NCBI RefSeq assembly: GCF_000747095.1
Contig: NZ_JQGL01000035.1
Location: 31,970 to 78,475, forward strand
DNA length: 46,506 nt
Direction: 5' to 3'
Origin: Sulfuricurvum sp. MLSB
Lineage (GTDB): Bacteria > Campylobacterota > Campylobacteria > Campylobacterales > Sulfurimonadaceae
Positions 7,847 to 15,486 of the stretch are shown piece by piece (position 1 is the first letter of the stretch; each line of letters starts with the position of its first letter). The notes beneath the pieces are model-generated. The model did no database searches and had not been told where the DNA came from. It worked only from the letters and a program-made list of their open reading frames with translations. Both the position numbers and the translations under genes were made by a program.

Positions 7847-10013
7847 CGTAGAATTGACATTAACGAACAAGAGTGAATCCTATGCATTCGATCAGGTAGC
7901 CAAGCAGGCAAACGGTGCGGCATGGCTTAAATGCGGCAACACGGTCATTCTGGCGACGGTTGTCGTAGACGAGACCGATTTCGTCGACGAAGATTTTTTG
8001 CCTTTGACGGTACAGTATATCGAGAAGAGCTATGCGGCCGGAAAATTTCCGGGAGGTTTTATTAAACGGGAAACCAAACCGAGCGACTTCGAGACACTGA
8101 CGTCGCGGATCGTAGACCGTTCATTGCGTCCGCTGTTTCCAAAAGGATTTGCAAATCCCATCCAGATTACCGTGATGGTTCTCAGTGCCGATCAGGATGC
8201 CGATTTGCAAGCGTTGGCGCTTAACGCCGCTTCCGCCGCACTGTATGTCTCGGATATCGATATCTTCACCTCTGTCACGGCGGTTCGGGCAGCCAAAGTA
8301 GACGGCGATATCGTCTTTAATCCGACACGCGCGCAACGTGAAAACAGCACACTCGATCTGTATCTCGCGGGAAGCAAAGAGGATATGCTGATGATCGAGA
8401 TGCAAAGCATCGGCTCCGATGAGATCGAAGTACTCGACGCCATGATGATCGATCCGATCATCGATTCTGCGGGCATTGCCCAAACGCTGCCGATCCGCTG
8501 TTCGAACGCGATGAGCGAAGATGAACTGATTGATGTCCTCGCGCGTGCGCAGGAGGAACTCAGATCAGCCAATACGGCCTATGAAGAAGCATTCAAGCCG
8601 TATGCCGCCGAACCGTTTGAACTGCAATGCGTCATCAGCGAAATTAATGGCGAAATGGCCGAATATGTCCGTGCCAACCATACCGACGACCTGAAAAAAG
8701 GGATCAACCAGATGGCGAAAACAGAGCGCAGCACGGCGCTCCGGACCATCCGTAAAACGATTATGAAAGAGAAGCCCGAATGGGACGAGCATGAGTTGAA
8801 AAAAGCGATCGAATCGGTTAAACGTTCGATGGTACGTGCTCAGATTCTGGAAGAAAAAGTACGTGCGGACGGCCGCGGACTGAGCGAAGTCCGTCCTATC
8901 AGCATCGAGACGAACATACTCCCGGGCGCCCATGCTTCGGCTCTTTTCACGCGGGGCCAAACGCAGGCGCTTGTCATACTGACGCTGGGCGGAGGCAAAG
9001 ATGCCCAAATGTATGAGAACCTCACCGATAAAGGGACACAAAATGAGTCCTTCATGGTTCATTACAACTTTCCCAGTTTCAGCGTAGGAGAGCCTTCGCC
9101 TATCGGCGCACCGCGCCGCCGCGAGCTCGGGCACGGCAATCTGGCCAAGCGGGCATTGGAAAGCTCGTGCGTTCAAAACGGCCAGACGGTCCGCCTCGTC
9201 TCGGAAATTCTCGAATCCAACGGCTCTTCGTCGATGGCAACCGTGTGCGGCGGCTACATGGCATTGCGTGCGGGAGATTTGGAGATGGCCGATCCGATTG
9301 CCGGCGTAGCGATGGGAATGGTTTCCGAAGGGGACCGATATGCGATTTTGACTGACATTATGGGGCTGGAAGACCATGACGGCGATCTGGATTTTAAAGT
9401 GGCCGGTTCCAAAGAAGGGATTACCGCGATGCAGATGGACATCAAGCTCGGCGGAATCCGTCTGGATGTCCTGCGCGAAGCGCTGTATCAGGCTAAAGAA
9501 GCAAGAGCGCATATCATCGATATCATGCTGGCTTCCGAAGAGAAAATCGAGCTGAACGAAGGGACGCTGCCGAGCACCGATTTGTTTCATGTCGATCCGG
9601 GCTCAATTGCCGACATTATCGGACAGGCGGGAAAAACGATCCGCGAAATCATCGAACGTTTCGATGTCACCATCGATATCGACAAGAAAAAAGGTGCCGT
9701 TAAACTGACCGGGAAAAACCGCGAAGGGCTGCGCGGAGCACGCGATCACATCGAAGGAATCGCCAGCGGTTCGACTCCGGTTGAAAAGGTAGAATACAAC
9801 GTTGGAGACGTCGTTAAAGGAAAAGTAAAAAAAATCGTCGATTTCGGCGCCTTTATCGAACTTCCCGGCGGTGTTGACGGATTGATCCATATTTCCAAAC
9901 TTTCAGACTCTCATGTCAGCCGTGTTAGCGATGTCCTTTCCGAAGGGGATGAGATTATGGTGGAGATCGTCGAATTCAAAGGGAACAAAATCGGGCTTGG
10001 ACGGGCTAAGTAA
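7836..10013 (+). CDS. pnp: Polyribonucleotide nucleotidyltransferase (PNPase)
   Basis: A 725-residue PNPase. It degrades RNA 3' to 5' by phosphorolysis and takes part in mRNA turnover. Domains in order: first RNase PH core (about 1-215, with the FPGGFIKRE strand), helical linker, second RNase PH core (about 325-545, with FTRGQTQAL and the acidic DHDGDLDFKVAG segment that carries the metal-binding aspartates), KH domain (about 560-620, DIIGQAGKTIREI) and S1 domain (about 630-725, GDVVKGKVKKIVDFGAFIEL). The start at 7836 has a GGAGA ribosome-binding site and overlaps the preceding gene. Last gene of the purD run. Confidence 0.98.
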   Translation: MKYNVELTLTNKSESYAFDQVAKQANGAAWLKCGNTVILATVVVDETDFVDEDFLPLTVQYIEKSYAAGKFPGGFIKRETKPSDFETLTSRIVDRSLRPLFPKGFANPIQITVMVLSADQDADLQALALNAASAALYVSDIDIFTSVTAVRAAKVDGDIVFNPTRAQRENSTLDLYLAGSKEDMLMIEMQSIGSDEIEVLDAMMIDPIIDSAGIAQTLPIRCSNAMSEDELIDVLARAQEELRSANTAYEEAFKPYAAEPFELQCVISEINGEMAEYVRANHTDDLKKGINQMAKTERSTALRTIRKTIMKEKPEWDEHELKKAIESVKRSMVRAQILEEKVRADGRGLSEVRPISIETNILPGAHASALFTRGQTQALVILTLGGGKDAQMYENLTDKGTQNESFMVHYNFPSFSVGEPSPIGAPRRRELGHGNLAKRALESSCVQNGQTVRLVSEILESNGSSSMATVCGGYMALRAGDLEMADPIAGVAMGMVSEGDRYAILTDIMGLEDHDGDLDFKVAGSKEGITAMQMDIKLGGIRLDVLREALYQAKEARAHIIDIMLASEEKIELNEGTLPSTDLFHVDPGSIADIIGQAGKTIREIIERFDVTIDIDKKKGAVKLTGKNREGLRGARDHIEGIASGSTPVEKVEYNVGDVVKGKVKKIVDFGAFIELPGGVDGLIHISKLSDSHVSRVSDVLSEGDEIMVEIVEFKGNKIGLGRAK

Positions 10014-10032
10014 TTTTTTAGCTCTGTCCGAT

Positions 10033-10038
10033 TATAAT
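10033..10038 (+). promoter_or_regulatory. -10 box of atpE promoter
   Basis: A perfect TATAAT 20 bases after the pnp stop gives a predicted start near 10045 and a leader of about 62 bases, so atpE is transcribed separately from pnp. Confidence 0.6.
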
Positions 10039-10106
10039 TCCAGCCACAAAGTGATAAGTAGGGACACATATCCGAACGGACTTTGATTAAAATATGGAGA
10101 TCACAC

Positions 10107-10424
10107 ATGAAAAAAGTTCTTTTTCTTATGATCGCTCTTGCAGCTGCAGCATTCGGTGCTGAAGAAGCAGTAGTGAACGAAACACTTAAAGCATACTCAA
10201 TGATCGCTGCGGGTGTAGGCCTTGGTTTGGCTGCACTTGGTGGTGCTATCGGTATGGGTAGCACAGCTGCCGCAACTATCGCCGGTACAGCTCGCAACCC
10301 GGGTCTTGGCGGTAAATTGATGACAACTATGTTCATCGCTCTTGCAATGATCGAAGCTCAAGTTATCTATACCTTGGTTATCGCGCTTATCGCGCTTTAC
10401 GCTAACCCATACCTCGCAGCGTAA
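10107..10424 (+). CDS. atpE: ATP synthase F0 subunit c
   Basis: A 105-residue proteolipid forming the rotor ring of F-type ATP synthase in the inner membrane. The start at 10107 has a GGAG site 7 bases upstream. It begins with a signal-like stretch (MKKVLFLMIALAAAAFGA) that may be cleaved, then two membrane helices joined by the polar loop TARNPG, the F1-contact loop. The proton-binding glutamate lies in ALAMIEAQVIY in helix 2. The extra N-terminal segment makes it longer than the roughly 80-residue enterobacterial form, as I recall for Campylobacterota. The gene stands alone, away from other atp genes, with its own promoter and terminator, which fits the need for higher expression of subunit c. 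Confidence 0.96.
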   Translation: MKKVLFLMIALAAAAFGAEEAVVNETLKAYSMIAAGVGLGLAALGGAIGMGSTAAATIAGTARNPGLGGKLMTTMFIALAMIEAQVIYTLVIALIALYANPYLAA

Positions 10425-10442
10425 GCTTCGAGTTTTTCCTCT

Positions 10443-10473
10443 CTCAAGCTTCGGCTTGAGGTTTTTCTTTTTT
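10443..10473 (+). terminator. Rho-independent terminator of atpE
   Basis: CTCAAGC (10443-10449), TTCG loop, GCTTGAG (10454-10460), followed by a T-rich run to 10473. A textbook tetraloop terminator, immediately followed by tRNA-Leu. Confidence 0.9.
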
Positions 10474-10475
10474 AT

Positions 10476-10560
10476 GCGATCGTGGTGGAATTGGTAGACA
10501 CGCTATCTTGAGGGGGTAGTGCCAACAGGTGTGCGAGTTCAAATCTCGCCGATCGCACCA
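10476..10560 (+). tRNA. tRNA-Leu (GAG)
   Basis: An 85-base class II tRNA. The acceptor stem pairs GCGATCG at the 5' end with CGATCGC before the discriminator A; CCA is encoded. The anticodon stem CTATC/GGTAG closes a TTGAGGG loop with anticodon GAG, reading CUC/CUU leucine codons. The variable arm and the T arm (GTTCAAATC) are present. It starts two bases after the atpE terminator tract, and I saw no separate promoter, so read-through from atpE is possible. Confidence 0.96.
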
Positions 10561-10712
10561 TTTTTCTTTCCTTCTTTTAAATCAATTATTCTTCTTCATA
10601 CGCTATTTAGGGCTTTATCTATTTAATTCACTCTTTGTGCGCAGCATGCCGAAACGCTACAAAATCGTGCCATTTTTCGCTTTGAATTCTGTACTCCCGA
10701 TAATTTTTAGAC

Positions 10713-10718
10713 TATAAT
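10713..10718 (+). promoter_or_regulatory. -10 box upstream of acidic protein gene
   Basis: A TATAAT 28 bases before the ATG at 10746; predicted start near 10725, leaving a 20-base leader that contains an AAGGA ribosome-binding site. Confidence 0.6.
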
Positions 10719-10745
10719 GAGATATCCAAACCGTAAGGATACAAA

Positions 10746-11096
10746 ATGGCCTATATTACACAATTGAAACATTTGATACAAAATGAGTTGATCCCCGATG
10801 TAGAAGAGCACATCGACGATATTTTCGAATCGATCGCTTCCCAAAAAGATGCATCGCCCCAAGAACGCGCACAGCTTGAAGACATGCAAGCGCTTCGTGA
10901 TGAGTACAAAGAGCTGCTGAGCGAGATCAACGGCGGCCAAATCGACGAAGAGGAAGCCGAACAGCTGTACACGGAATTAACCTCTATGCGCGAAGGTGAC
11001 GAAGAGGAAGATGATCTTTACTACGACGAAGACGAGGATGAAGACGAAGACGACTACGATGAGTTCGATCTTGACGAAGACGACGAACAGTATTGA
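10746..11096 (+). CDS. Small highly acidic protein of unknown function
   Basis: A 116-residue protein I do not recognise. Residues 1-80 are helical and charged, with a possible coiled coil (around 30-60). The last 35 residues are almost entirely Asp, Glu and Tyr, a low-complexity acidic tail. It has no signal peptide and no membrane helix, so it is probably cytoplasmic. Its own TATAAT and AAGGA site support it as a real gene, and its TGA overlaps the ATG of the following exonuclease gene by one base, implying coupled translation. An acidic tail can act as a nucleic-acid mimic or a chaperone-like tether; that is speculation. Confidence 0.8.
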   Translation: MAYITQLKHLIQNELIPDVEEHIDDIFESIASQKDASPQERAQLEDMQALRDEYKELLSEINGGQIDEEEAEQLYTELTSMREGDEEEDDLYYDEDEDEDEDDYDEFDLDEDDEQY

Positions 11097-11842
11097 TGGC
11101 CAAATACGTCATACTTGATACGGAGACAACCGGAGCGGCGGAACACGATCGAATCATCCAGCTCGGTTTTATGGTGCTGGACGGCAAAAATGTCAGCGTC
11201 TATAACGAGCTATGCTGGAGTGAGGTTCCGATTGCGATTCCGGCCATGGAAACGCACGGCATTACCCCTGAAATGATCGAGGGACTGTGCCCGTGCGTTG
11301 AAACCGAAGCCTTTAAAGCTCTTAATGATATCAATACTCCCGATAATGTTTTGATCATTCATAATGCCCCGTTTGATTTAGGGATGCTCTCCAAAGAGAA
11401 CTTTACCTCACAAATGCGTCTGATCGATACGCTGCGGTGTGCGAAACATCTTTTTGACGACGAAGAGGCCCATCGGCTGCAATATTTTCGCTACAAGCTG
11501 GGATTGTACAAAATCGAAGAAGCCGAAGCCGCGTCACTCGGAATCGAAGTCAAAGCCCACGACGCGATCGGTGACGTGCTGGTGCTGAAACTCTTTTTAA
11601 GCGAGCTTCGCAAACGGTTGGCCGAGCGGTTCGGCAACGTCAATCCGATCGACAAAATGGTCGAACTGACGCAGACCCCCGTATTTTATTCGCGACCGGT
11701 GAAATTCGGAAAATACAAGGGGAAAACACTCACCGAAATTGCTGATGCCGACAAAGGGTATCTTTCATGGATGCTGGGCAACATGGAGAGCCTTGATGAG
11801 GATATGCGCTATTCGATCAATGTTGTCCTTGGCAACTCCTAA
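11096..11842 (+). CDS. DnaQ-like 3'-5' exonuclease with C-terminal DUF3820-like segment
   Basis: A 248-residue DEDD-family exonuclease. Exo I is VILDTETTG near residue 6 with the catalytic D and E, Exo II is IIHNAPFDLGML around residue 83, and a late HDAIGDVLVL carries the H and D of Exo III (DEDDh type). After the domain, residues about 200-240 contain FGKYKGKTLTEIADADKGYLSWML, a motif of the DUF3820 type often attached to exonucleases. It probably acts in DNA or RNA end trimming; this standalone form is not the replicative epsilon subunit. ATG at 11096 is chosen over the TTG one codon earlier. It converges on the Sel1-repeat gene with a 4-base overlap. Confidence 0.88.
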   Translation: MAKYVILDTETTGAAEHDRIIQLGFMVLDGKNVSVYNELCWSEVPIAIPAMETHGITPEMIEGLCPCVETEAFKALNDINTPDNVLIIHNAPFDLGMLSKENFTSQMRLIDTLRCAKHLFDDEEAHRLQYFRYKLGLYKIEEAEAASLGIEVKAHDAIGDVLVLKLFLSELRKRLAERFGNVNPIDKMVELTQTPVFYSRPVKFGKYKGKTLTEIADADKGYLSWMLGNMESLDEDMRYSINVVLGNS

Positions 11843-12099
11843 AACGTCGTTTTGGTCGACGTTTTGAGTTCGCTCAGCCGGTAGGCGGCATCCTGGTTCC
11901 CCGATTTCATCGCTTTTTTCCACCATTCCATTGCTTTGTCGACATCTTTTTCGACCCCTTCGCCGTAGAAATAGAGCATTCCCAGATAGAGCTGCGCTTC
12001 ATCGTTGCGTTGATACATCGCCAGCGGATAGAGAATCTCGTGCGCTTTGGCAAAATCCCCGCCGTTATAGGCATTGATCCCTTCGATTAATTCGTCCAC
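11839..12099 (-). CDS. Small Sel1-repeat (TPR-like) protein
   Basis: An 86-residue protein made of about two Sel1/TPR-like helical hairpins: FAKAHEILYPLA followed by AQLYLGMLYFYGEGVEKD and AMEWWKKAMKSGN, the Sel1 consensus. No signal peptide. It starts with GTG at 12099, placed 6 bases after AAGGA and behind a minus-strand TATAAT (12126-12131). Such repeats mediate protein-protein contacts; the partner is unknown. It is divergent from the BRCT/MoxR operon and convergent with the exonuclease gene. Confidence 0.82.
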   Translation of the reverse strand: MDELIEGINAYNGGDFAKAHEILYPLAMYQRNDEAQLYLGMLYFYGEGVEKDVDKAMEWWKKAMKSGNQDAAYRLSELKTSTKTTF

Positions 12100-12125
12100 G
12101 GTAAATCCTTTAAAAAGTTAGTGTT

Positions 12126-12131
12126 ATTATA
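12126..12131 (-). promoter_or_regulatory. -10 box of Sel1-repeat gene
   Basis: TATAAT on the minus strand (ATTATA on plus) with a predicted start near 12118, about 20 bases before the GTG codon. It forms a divergent pair with the plus-strand -10 at 12162. Confidence 0.6.
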
Positions 12132-12161
12132 GCGCTGGGGCCTATTTTTAGGCTGATGGAT

Positions 12162-12167
12162 TATAAT
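12162..12167 (+). promoter_or_regulatory. -10 box of BRCT/MoxR/VWA/helicase operon
   Basis: A perfect TATAAT lies only 6 bases before the ATG at 12174, so the transcript would begin at or next to that codon. This argues both for the 12174 start and for a leaderless mRNA; the ATG at 12156 lies upstream of the box and cannot be on this transcript. Confidence 0.6.
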
Positions 12168-12173
12168 GCCCGT

Positions 12174-13421
12174 ATGAATTATGGGGAATTGGCCGGAAAA
12201 TCGGTTTTATTGTTGGGAAAGACCCGCTCGTTACGGGAAGCGGAATTTGAGAAGCTCTTAAAGCTGCACGGCATCGGATTGGCTAAAACGTTTACGGACG
12301 GTGTGGCCCTCGTCGTAGAAGGACGGATGATGAATCCGATCGAGCAAAACGAGAGCGAACGGCTGTATGAAGAGAAAGCGGCGCCGATCATCGCCGTCGA
12401 GGGGCTGGAAGAGTGGCTATGCCGCTCTATCGAACCGAATCGGTTGATGATGAGTCTGAAACTTTCCCGCGATCAGGAACGGCTTGTCGATTTTCTCAAA
12501 AACCCCTACATCGCCGACGAGCTTTTTTACAAACTGCTCAGGCTCTACGACTGGCAAAGCGAGGGGCTGTTCGACAATGATCGCAACCGCGATGTTACGG
12601 CTGCGATTATCGGACGCTTTTATGTTGATCTGGATCGAAATCATAACGTCCAGTACGCCATGAGCGGACTGGCGCATCTGATAGAGCAATACGGCACCGG
12701 CGAACTTATCGAAGCCATTGCGGAGCTTTCGCCGATTGCGCGCGAGCTGAAAACACCTTACGACGCTTCGCTTAAGGGAGTTCTGGATGCAATGGCGCTT
12801 CATCCCGAAACACCTGAAAAAATAGTTCGGGCTTTGATAAACGAACGGGCCGAGTTGCTGGCGTGCCGCGAACCTTTGGCCCTCGAAACGGAGCTTTTGG
12901 AGCTTGATAATGCGAGAGTAAATGCCCTGTTGGCACAAAATCCGAGCCTGTCATCGCCGGGTGCCGATCGGTTGGAGGCAGGGTATCCGGCTCAAATCGC
13001 GGCGCATGCCCCTCTCTGTGCTGAGCGGTTTGAGAGGCTTGTGCGCGAATATGCCGCTGCGCTGGGGGCTAACCGCTCGCTTACGGTGCCGATGCAGGAG
13101 CGGTTGTCGGCTCTTTCCAATGAAGCGGTATTGGAATCGCTTGCGTCAAATCCTGCGGCAACCGCTGCGGTATTGGACAAACTCTACGCCGATTCGCGTT
13201 ACCATCAATACCTCGCCGCCAATCCCTCAATGGAAAAGAAAAGGCTCGAAGAGCTGTCATTGAGCAGCAATGCCGAGGTACTGTCGGCACTCGCCGCCAA
13301 TCCCTCAACCCCTATTGAGGTACTGTATCAGCTTTCGCTTGACCGCCGATTTGAACGGAGCGTCAAAACAAACAGTGCTTTCGGCAAACACATTCAAACC
13401 CACAACATAGGATGGCATTGA
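12174..13421 (+). CDS. BRCT-domain protein with variant leucine-rich repeats
   Basis: A 415-residue protein. Residues about 5-85 look like a BRCT domain: GKSVLLLGKT at the first strand, VALVVEG for the third strand, and LEEWLCRSIEP with the family's conserved Trp. The middle (about 95-240) is helical. From about 240 to 400 there are several repeats of the form x-L-A-x-N-P-x-x-x-x-x-x-L-x-x-L (LLAQNPSL, SLASNPAA, YLAANPSM, ALAANPSTPIEVLYQLS), as in leucine-rich repeat variant proteins. I infer a scaffold or adaptor that binds a partner or a modified DNA/protein end. It is the first gene of a four-gene overlapping operon with a MoxR ATPase, a VWA protein and a Pif1-like helicase. The start at 12174 rests on the adjacent -10 box. 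Confidence 0.78.
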   Translation: MNYGELAGKSVLLLGKTRSLREAEFEKLLKLHGIGLAKTFTDGVALVVEGRMMNPIEQNESERLYEEKAAPIIAVEGLEEWLCRSIEPNRLMMSLKLSRDQERLVDFLKNPYIADELFYKLLRLYDWQSEGLFDNDRNRDVTAAIIGRFYVDLDRNHNVQYAMSGLAHLIEQYGTGELIEAIAELSPIARELKTPYDASLKGVLDAMALHPETPEKIVRALINERAELLACREPLALETELLELDNARVNALLAQNPSLSSPGADRLEAGYPAQIAAHAPLCAERFERLVREYAAALGANRSLTVPMQERLSALSNEAVLESLASNPAATAAVLDKLYADSRYHQYLAANPSMEKKRLEELSLSSNAEVLSALAANPSTPIEVLYQLSLDRRFERSVKTNSAFGKHIQTHNIGWH

Positions 13422-14413
13422 TGCGAACCTCCGATACCGTCACGACGATGCGCTCTTTGATCGCGGCAAAAATTCCCGCTTTTTTGTGGGGTGCGCCGGG
13501 CATCGGCAAATCGTCGATCATCAAACAGATTGCCCGTGAAGCGGGGGTGGAATGCATTGATCTGCGTCTTTCTTTGCTGGATCCGACCGATCTGAAAGGG
13601 ATTCCGTTTTATGAGCGGGAATCGCATAGCGCGCTGTGGGCGCCGCCGTCGTTTCTGCCGCGTGAGGGAGAGGGAATACTGTTTCTGGATGAGCTCAATT
13701 CCGCCGCTCCCGCCGTGCAGGCATCGGCGTATCAGCTGATCCTCGACCGCAAGGTGGGAGAATACACCCTTCCCGATGGATGGGCAATTGTGGCGGCCGG
13801 AAACCGCGAGGGGGATCGCGGCGTCGTGTACCGCCTTCCTTCGCCGCTGGCGAACCGGTTTGTCCACGTCGAGATGGAAGTGAACGTCTCGGACTGGCGG
13901 GACTGGGCACTCGGTGCCGGAATCGATATGCGGGTGCTAGCCTATATCGCCTTCAAAAACGAGGCATTGTTCGCGTTCGATCCGCTTAAAAACGAGCGCA
14001 GTTTTGCCACTCCACGAAGCTGGGAAGCGGTTCACCGGATTTTATCGACCGATCTGCCGCGTTCGTTGTGGCTCGATGCCATCGGCGGGGCGATCGGGCA
14101 TGATGCGGCCGTCGATTTTTTGGGATTTGTTCAGGTAATGGACCGGCTTCCCGATGTCCAGGCGATTATGCGGGGTGAAGATGCCGGAGTGCCTGAGGAC
14201 CTTTCAGCCCTTTATGCTTTATCGGCGGCTTTGGTGTCGCGTGTCCTAGCGTCTGCATCGGATGAAGCGGTTTCCAACGTCCTGCGGTATACGTTGAAAC
14301 TCAAAAACGAGTTCGCCGTTCTTGTCGTACAGGACCTGCAGCGTCAGGGTGTAGCCATGGAACATCTTGACGCGTTCGGCGAATGGGTCGACGCATACGC
14401 CTATTTGCTATGA
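13421..14413 (+). CDS. MoxR-type AAA+ ATPase
   Basis: A 330-residue AAA+ protein of the MoxR group. Walker A GAPGIGKS is at about residues 24-31, Walker B ILFLDELN near 86-93 (D90, E91), and the segment WAIVAAGNREGDRG carries the sensor-type Asn. PLANRFVHVEM is the usual arginine-containing post-sensor stretch. MoxR ATPases act as chaperone-like remodelers with VWA partners, exactly the neighbour here. The start at 13421 gives an 8-base spacer from AGGA and overlaps the previous TGA (TGATG-type coupling); an ATG at 13412 would overlap that site. Its end overlaps the VWA gene as ATGA. Confidence 0.92.
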   Translation: MRTSDTVTTMRSLIAAKIPAFLWGAPGIGKSSIIKQIAREAGVECIDLRLSLLDPTDLKGIPFYERESHSALWAPPSFLPREGEGILFLDELNSAAPAVQASAYQLILDRKVGEYTLPDGWAIVAAGNREGDRGVVYRLPSPLANRFVHVEMEVNVSDWRDWALGAGIDMRVLAYIAFKNEALFAFDPLKNERSFATPRSWEAVHRILSTDLPRSLWLDAIGGAIGHDAAVDFLGFVQVMDRLPDVQAIMRGEDAGVPEDLSALYALSAALVSRVLASASDEAVSNVLRYTLKLKNEFAVLVVQDLQRQGVAMEHLDAFGEWVDAYAYLL

Positions 14414-15486
14414 TCGACTTTTCGCCTATCAAAGCCAGACTACTGCTCGACTACCCGTTTTTCGGCACCATTTCGAGTGCGATGGAGATGAGGGTAAACG
14501 ATAATATCGAAAGCTTTGCGACACGTGAGAACCGTTTTGAGTATCGCGAAGCGTACATGGAAAGCCTCAATGAATCGCAGATGACGTTCGCTTTGTGCAA
14601 TGCGGCATTGCACGAAGCGCTCTCACATACTCTCAGACGGGGGAATCGCAGCCCGTGGCTATGGGAAATGGCCTGTGATTATGCCATCAACGCCCTTTTG
14701 ATCGATAACGGGTTTGCTCCCCCTCCAAGCATCACCTACGATTCGCGTTTCGGCAATCTCAGCGCCGAAGAGATTTATGCCGAGATTTCTCAGGAATTTT
14801 TGGATCAGGAACAAAATGACCGTGACAGCGACGATGGGCGCGAGAATGAGGGAGCCGACGAGAAGCTCTCTAGGGCGCAGCGTGAAAAACGGACGCGCGA
14901 AGCGCTTGAGAAAGACGACCCTCTAAGCGAGGGAATAGGGCGGCTGCTTGGGAAACCATCAGCCGGGACAATCGATTGGCGACGCGAAGTGCGTGAGTCG
15001 ATCGGGGGGCATTACATCAGCGATTATACCCTGATCCCTCCGAGTAAAAAGCTGTTATACGAGGGTATTTATCTGCCGGGAGCCCATTCGCGCCGTCTGG
15101 AACTGACGATTGCTATCGACAGTTCCGGTTCGGTCGATGAGGTGCTTTTGGGGCAGTTTATCGCCGAAATAGAATCGATCACGGAACTGTTCGGCTCCTA
15201 TGCGATCGAACTGTTGGTATGTGATGATCGTATCCGAAGCCACCGTAGTTTTACCAACGGCGAAGCGATAGAGTATGAGCTCGTCGGCGGGGGAGGGACC
15301 GATTTTTCCCCCGTTTTTGCGTACGTCGATACATTAATGTATCGGCCAGCTTTACTGCTCTATTTTACCGATTTGGAAGGGAAGTTTCCGCTGTTAGAGC
15401 CTGCATACGAGACGCTGTGGATCGCGCCTAAGGCTGTGGAGGTTCCATTTGGACGCGTTATTGTAATGGGAGGCGAGAATGCTTGA
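14410..15486 (+). CDS. Metallopeptidase-like / VWA domain protein (DUF2201 type)
   Basis: A 358-residue protein. The N-terminal part (about 40-150) matches the putative metallopeptidase domain that accompanies VWA-like domains: ALHEALSHTLRRGNRSPWLWEMACDYAIN is split here as HEALSH (68-73) followed by WEMACDYAIN. The canonical HExxH appears shifted to HExxxH. An acidic linker (about 135-175) follows. The C-terminal VWA-like domain starts near 232 with the MIDAS motif DSSGS (237-241), a later GGGGTDFSPVF and YFTDLEG. This is the expected partner of the MoxR ATPase just upstream (ATGA overlap). It also overlaps the helicase gene by 8 bases. Whether it has protease activity is open. Confidence 0.87.
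   Translation: MIDFSPIKARLLLDYPFFGTISSAMEMRVNDNIESFATRENRFEYREAYMESLNESQMTFALCNAALHEALSHTLRRGNRSPWLWEMACDYAINALLIDNGFAPPPSITYDSRFGNLSAEEIYAEISQEFLDQEQNDRDSDDGRENEGADEKLSRAQREKRTREALEKDDPLSEGIGRLLGKPSAGTIDWRREVRESIGGHYISDYTLIPPSKKLLYEGIYLPGAHSRRLELTIAIDSSGSVDEVLLGQFIAEIESITELFGSYAIELLVCDDRIRSHRSFTNGEAIEYELVGGGGTDFSPVFAYVDTLMYRPALLLYFTDLEGKFPLLEPAYETLWIAPKAVEVPFGRVIVMGGENA

Noticed and set aside
8565-9590. 341-codon minus-strand frame opposite pnp
   Set aside because: Shadow of pnp; composition skew and no family motif.
10989-11094. GAC/GAA-rich stretch as a tandem DNA repeat
   Set aside because: It reflects the acidic codons of the protein tail and is not an exact repeat unit.
12156-12173. 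Upstream ATG for the BRCT-repeat protein
   Set aside because: The -10 box lies between this codon and the next ATG, so the codon would not be on the transcript; no ribosome-binding site.
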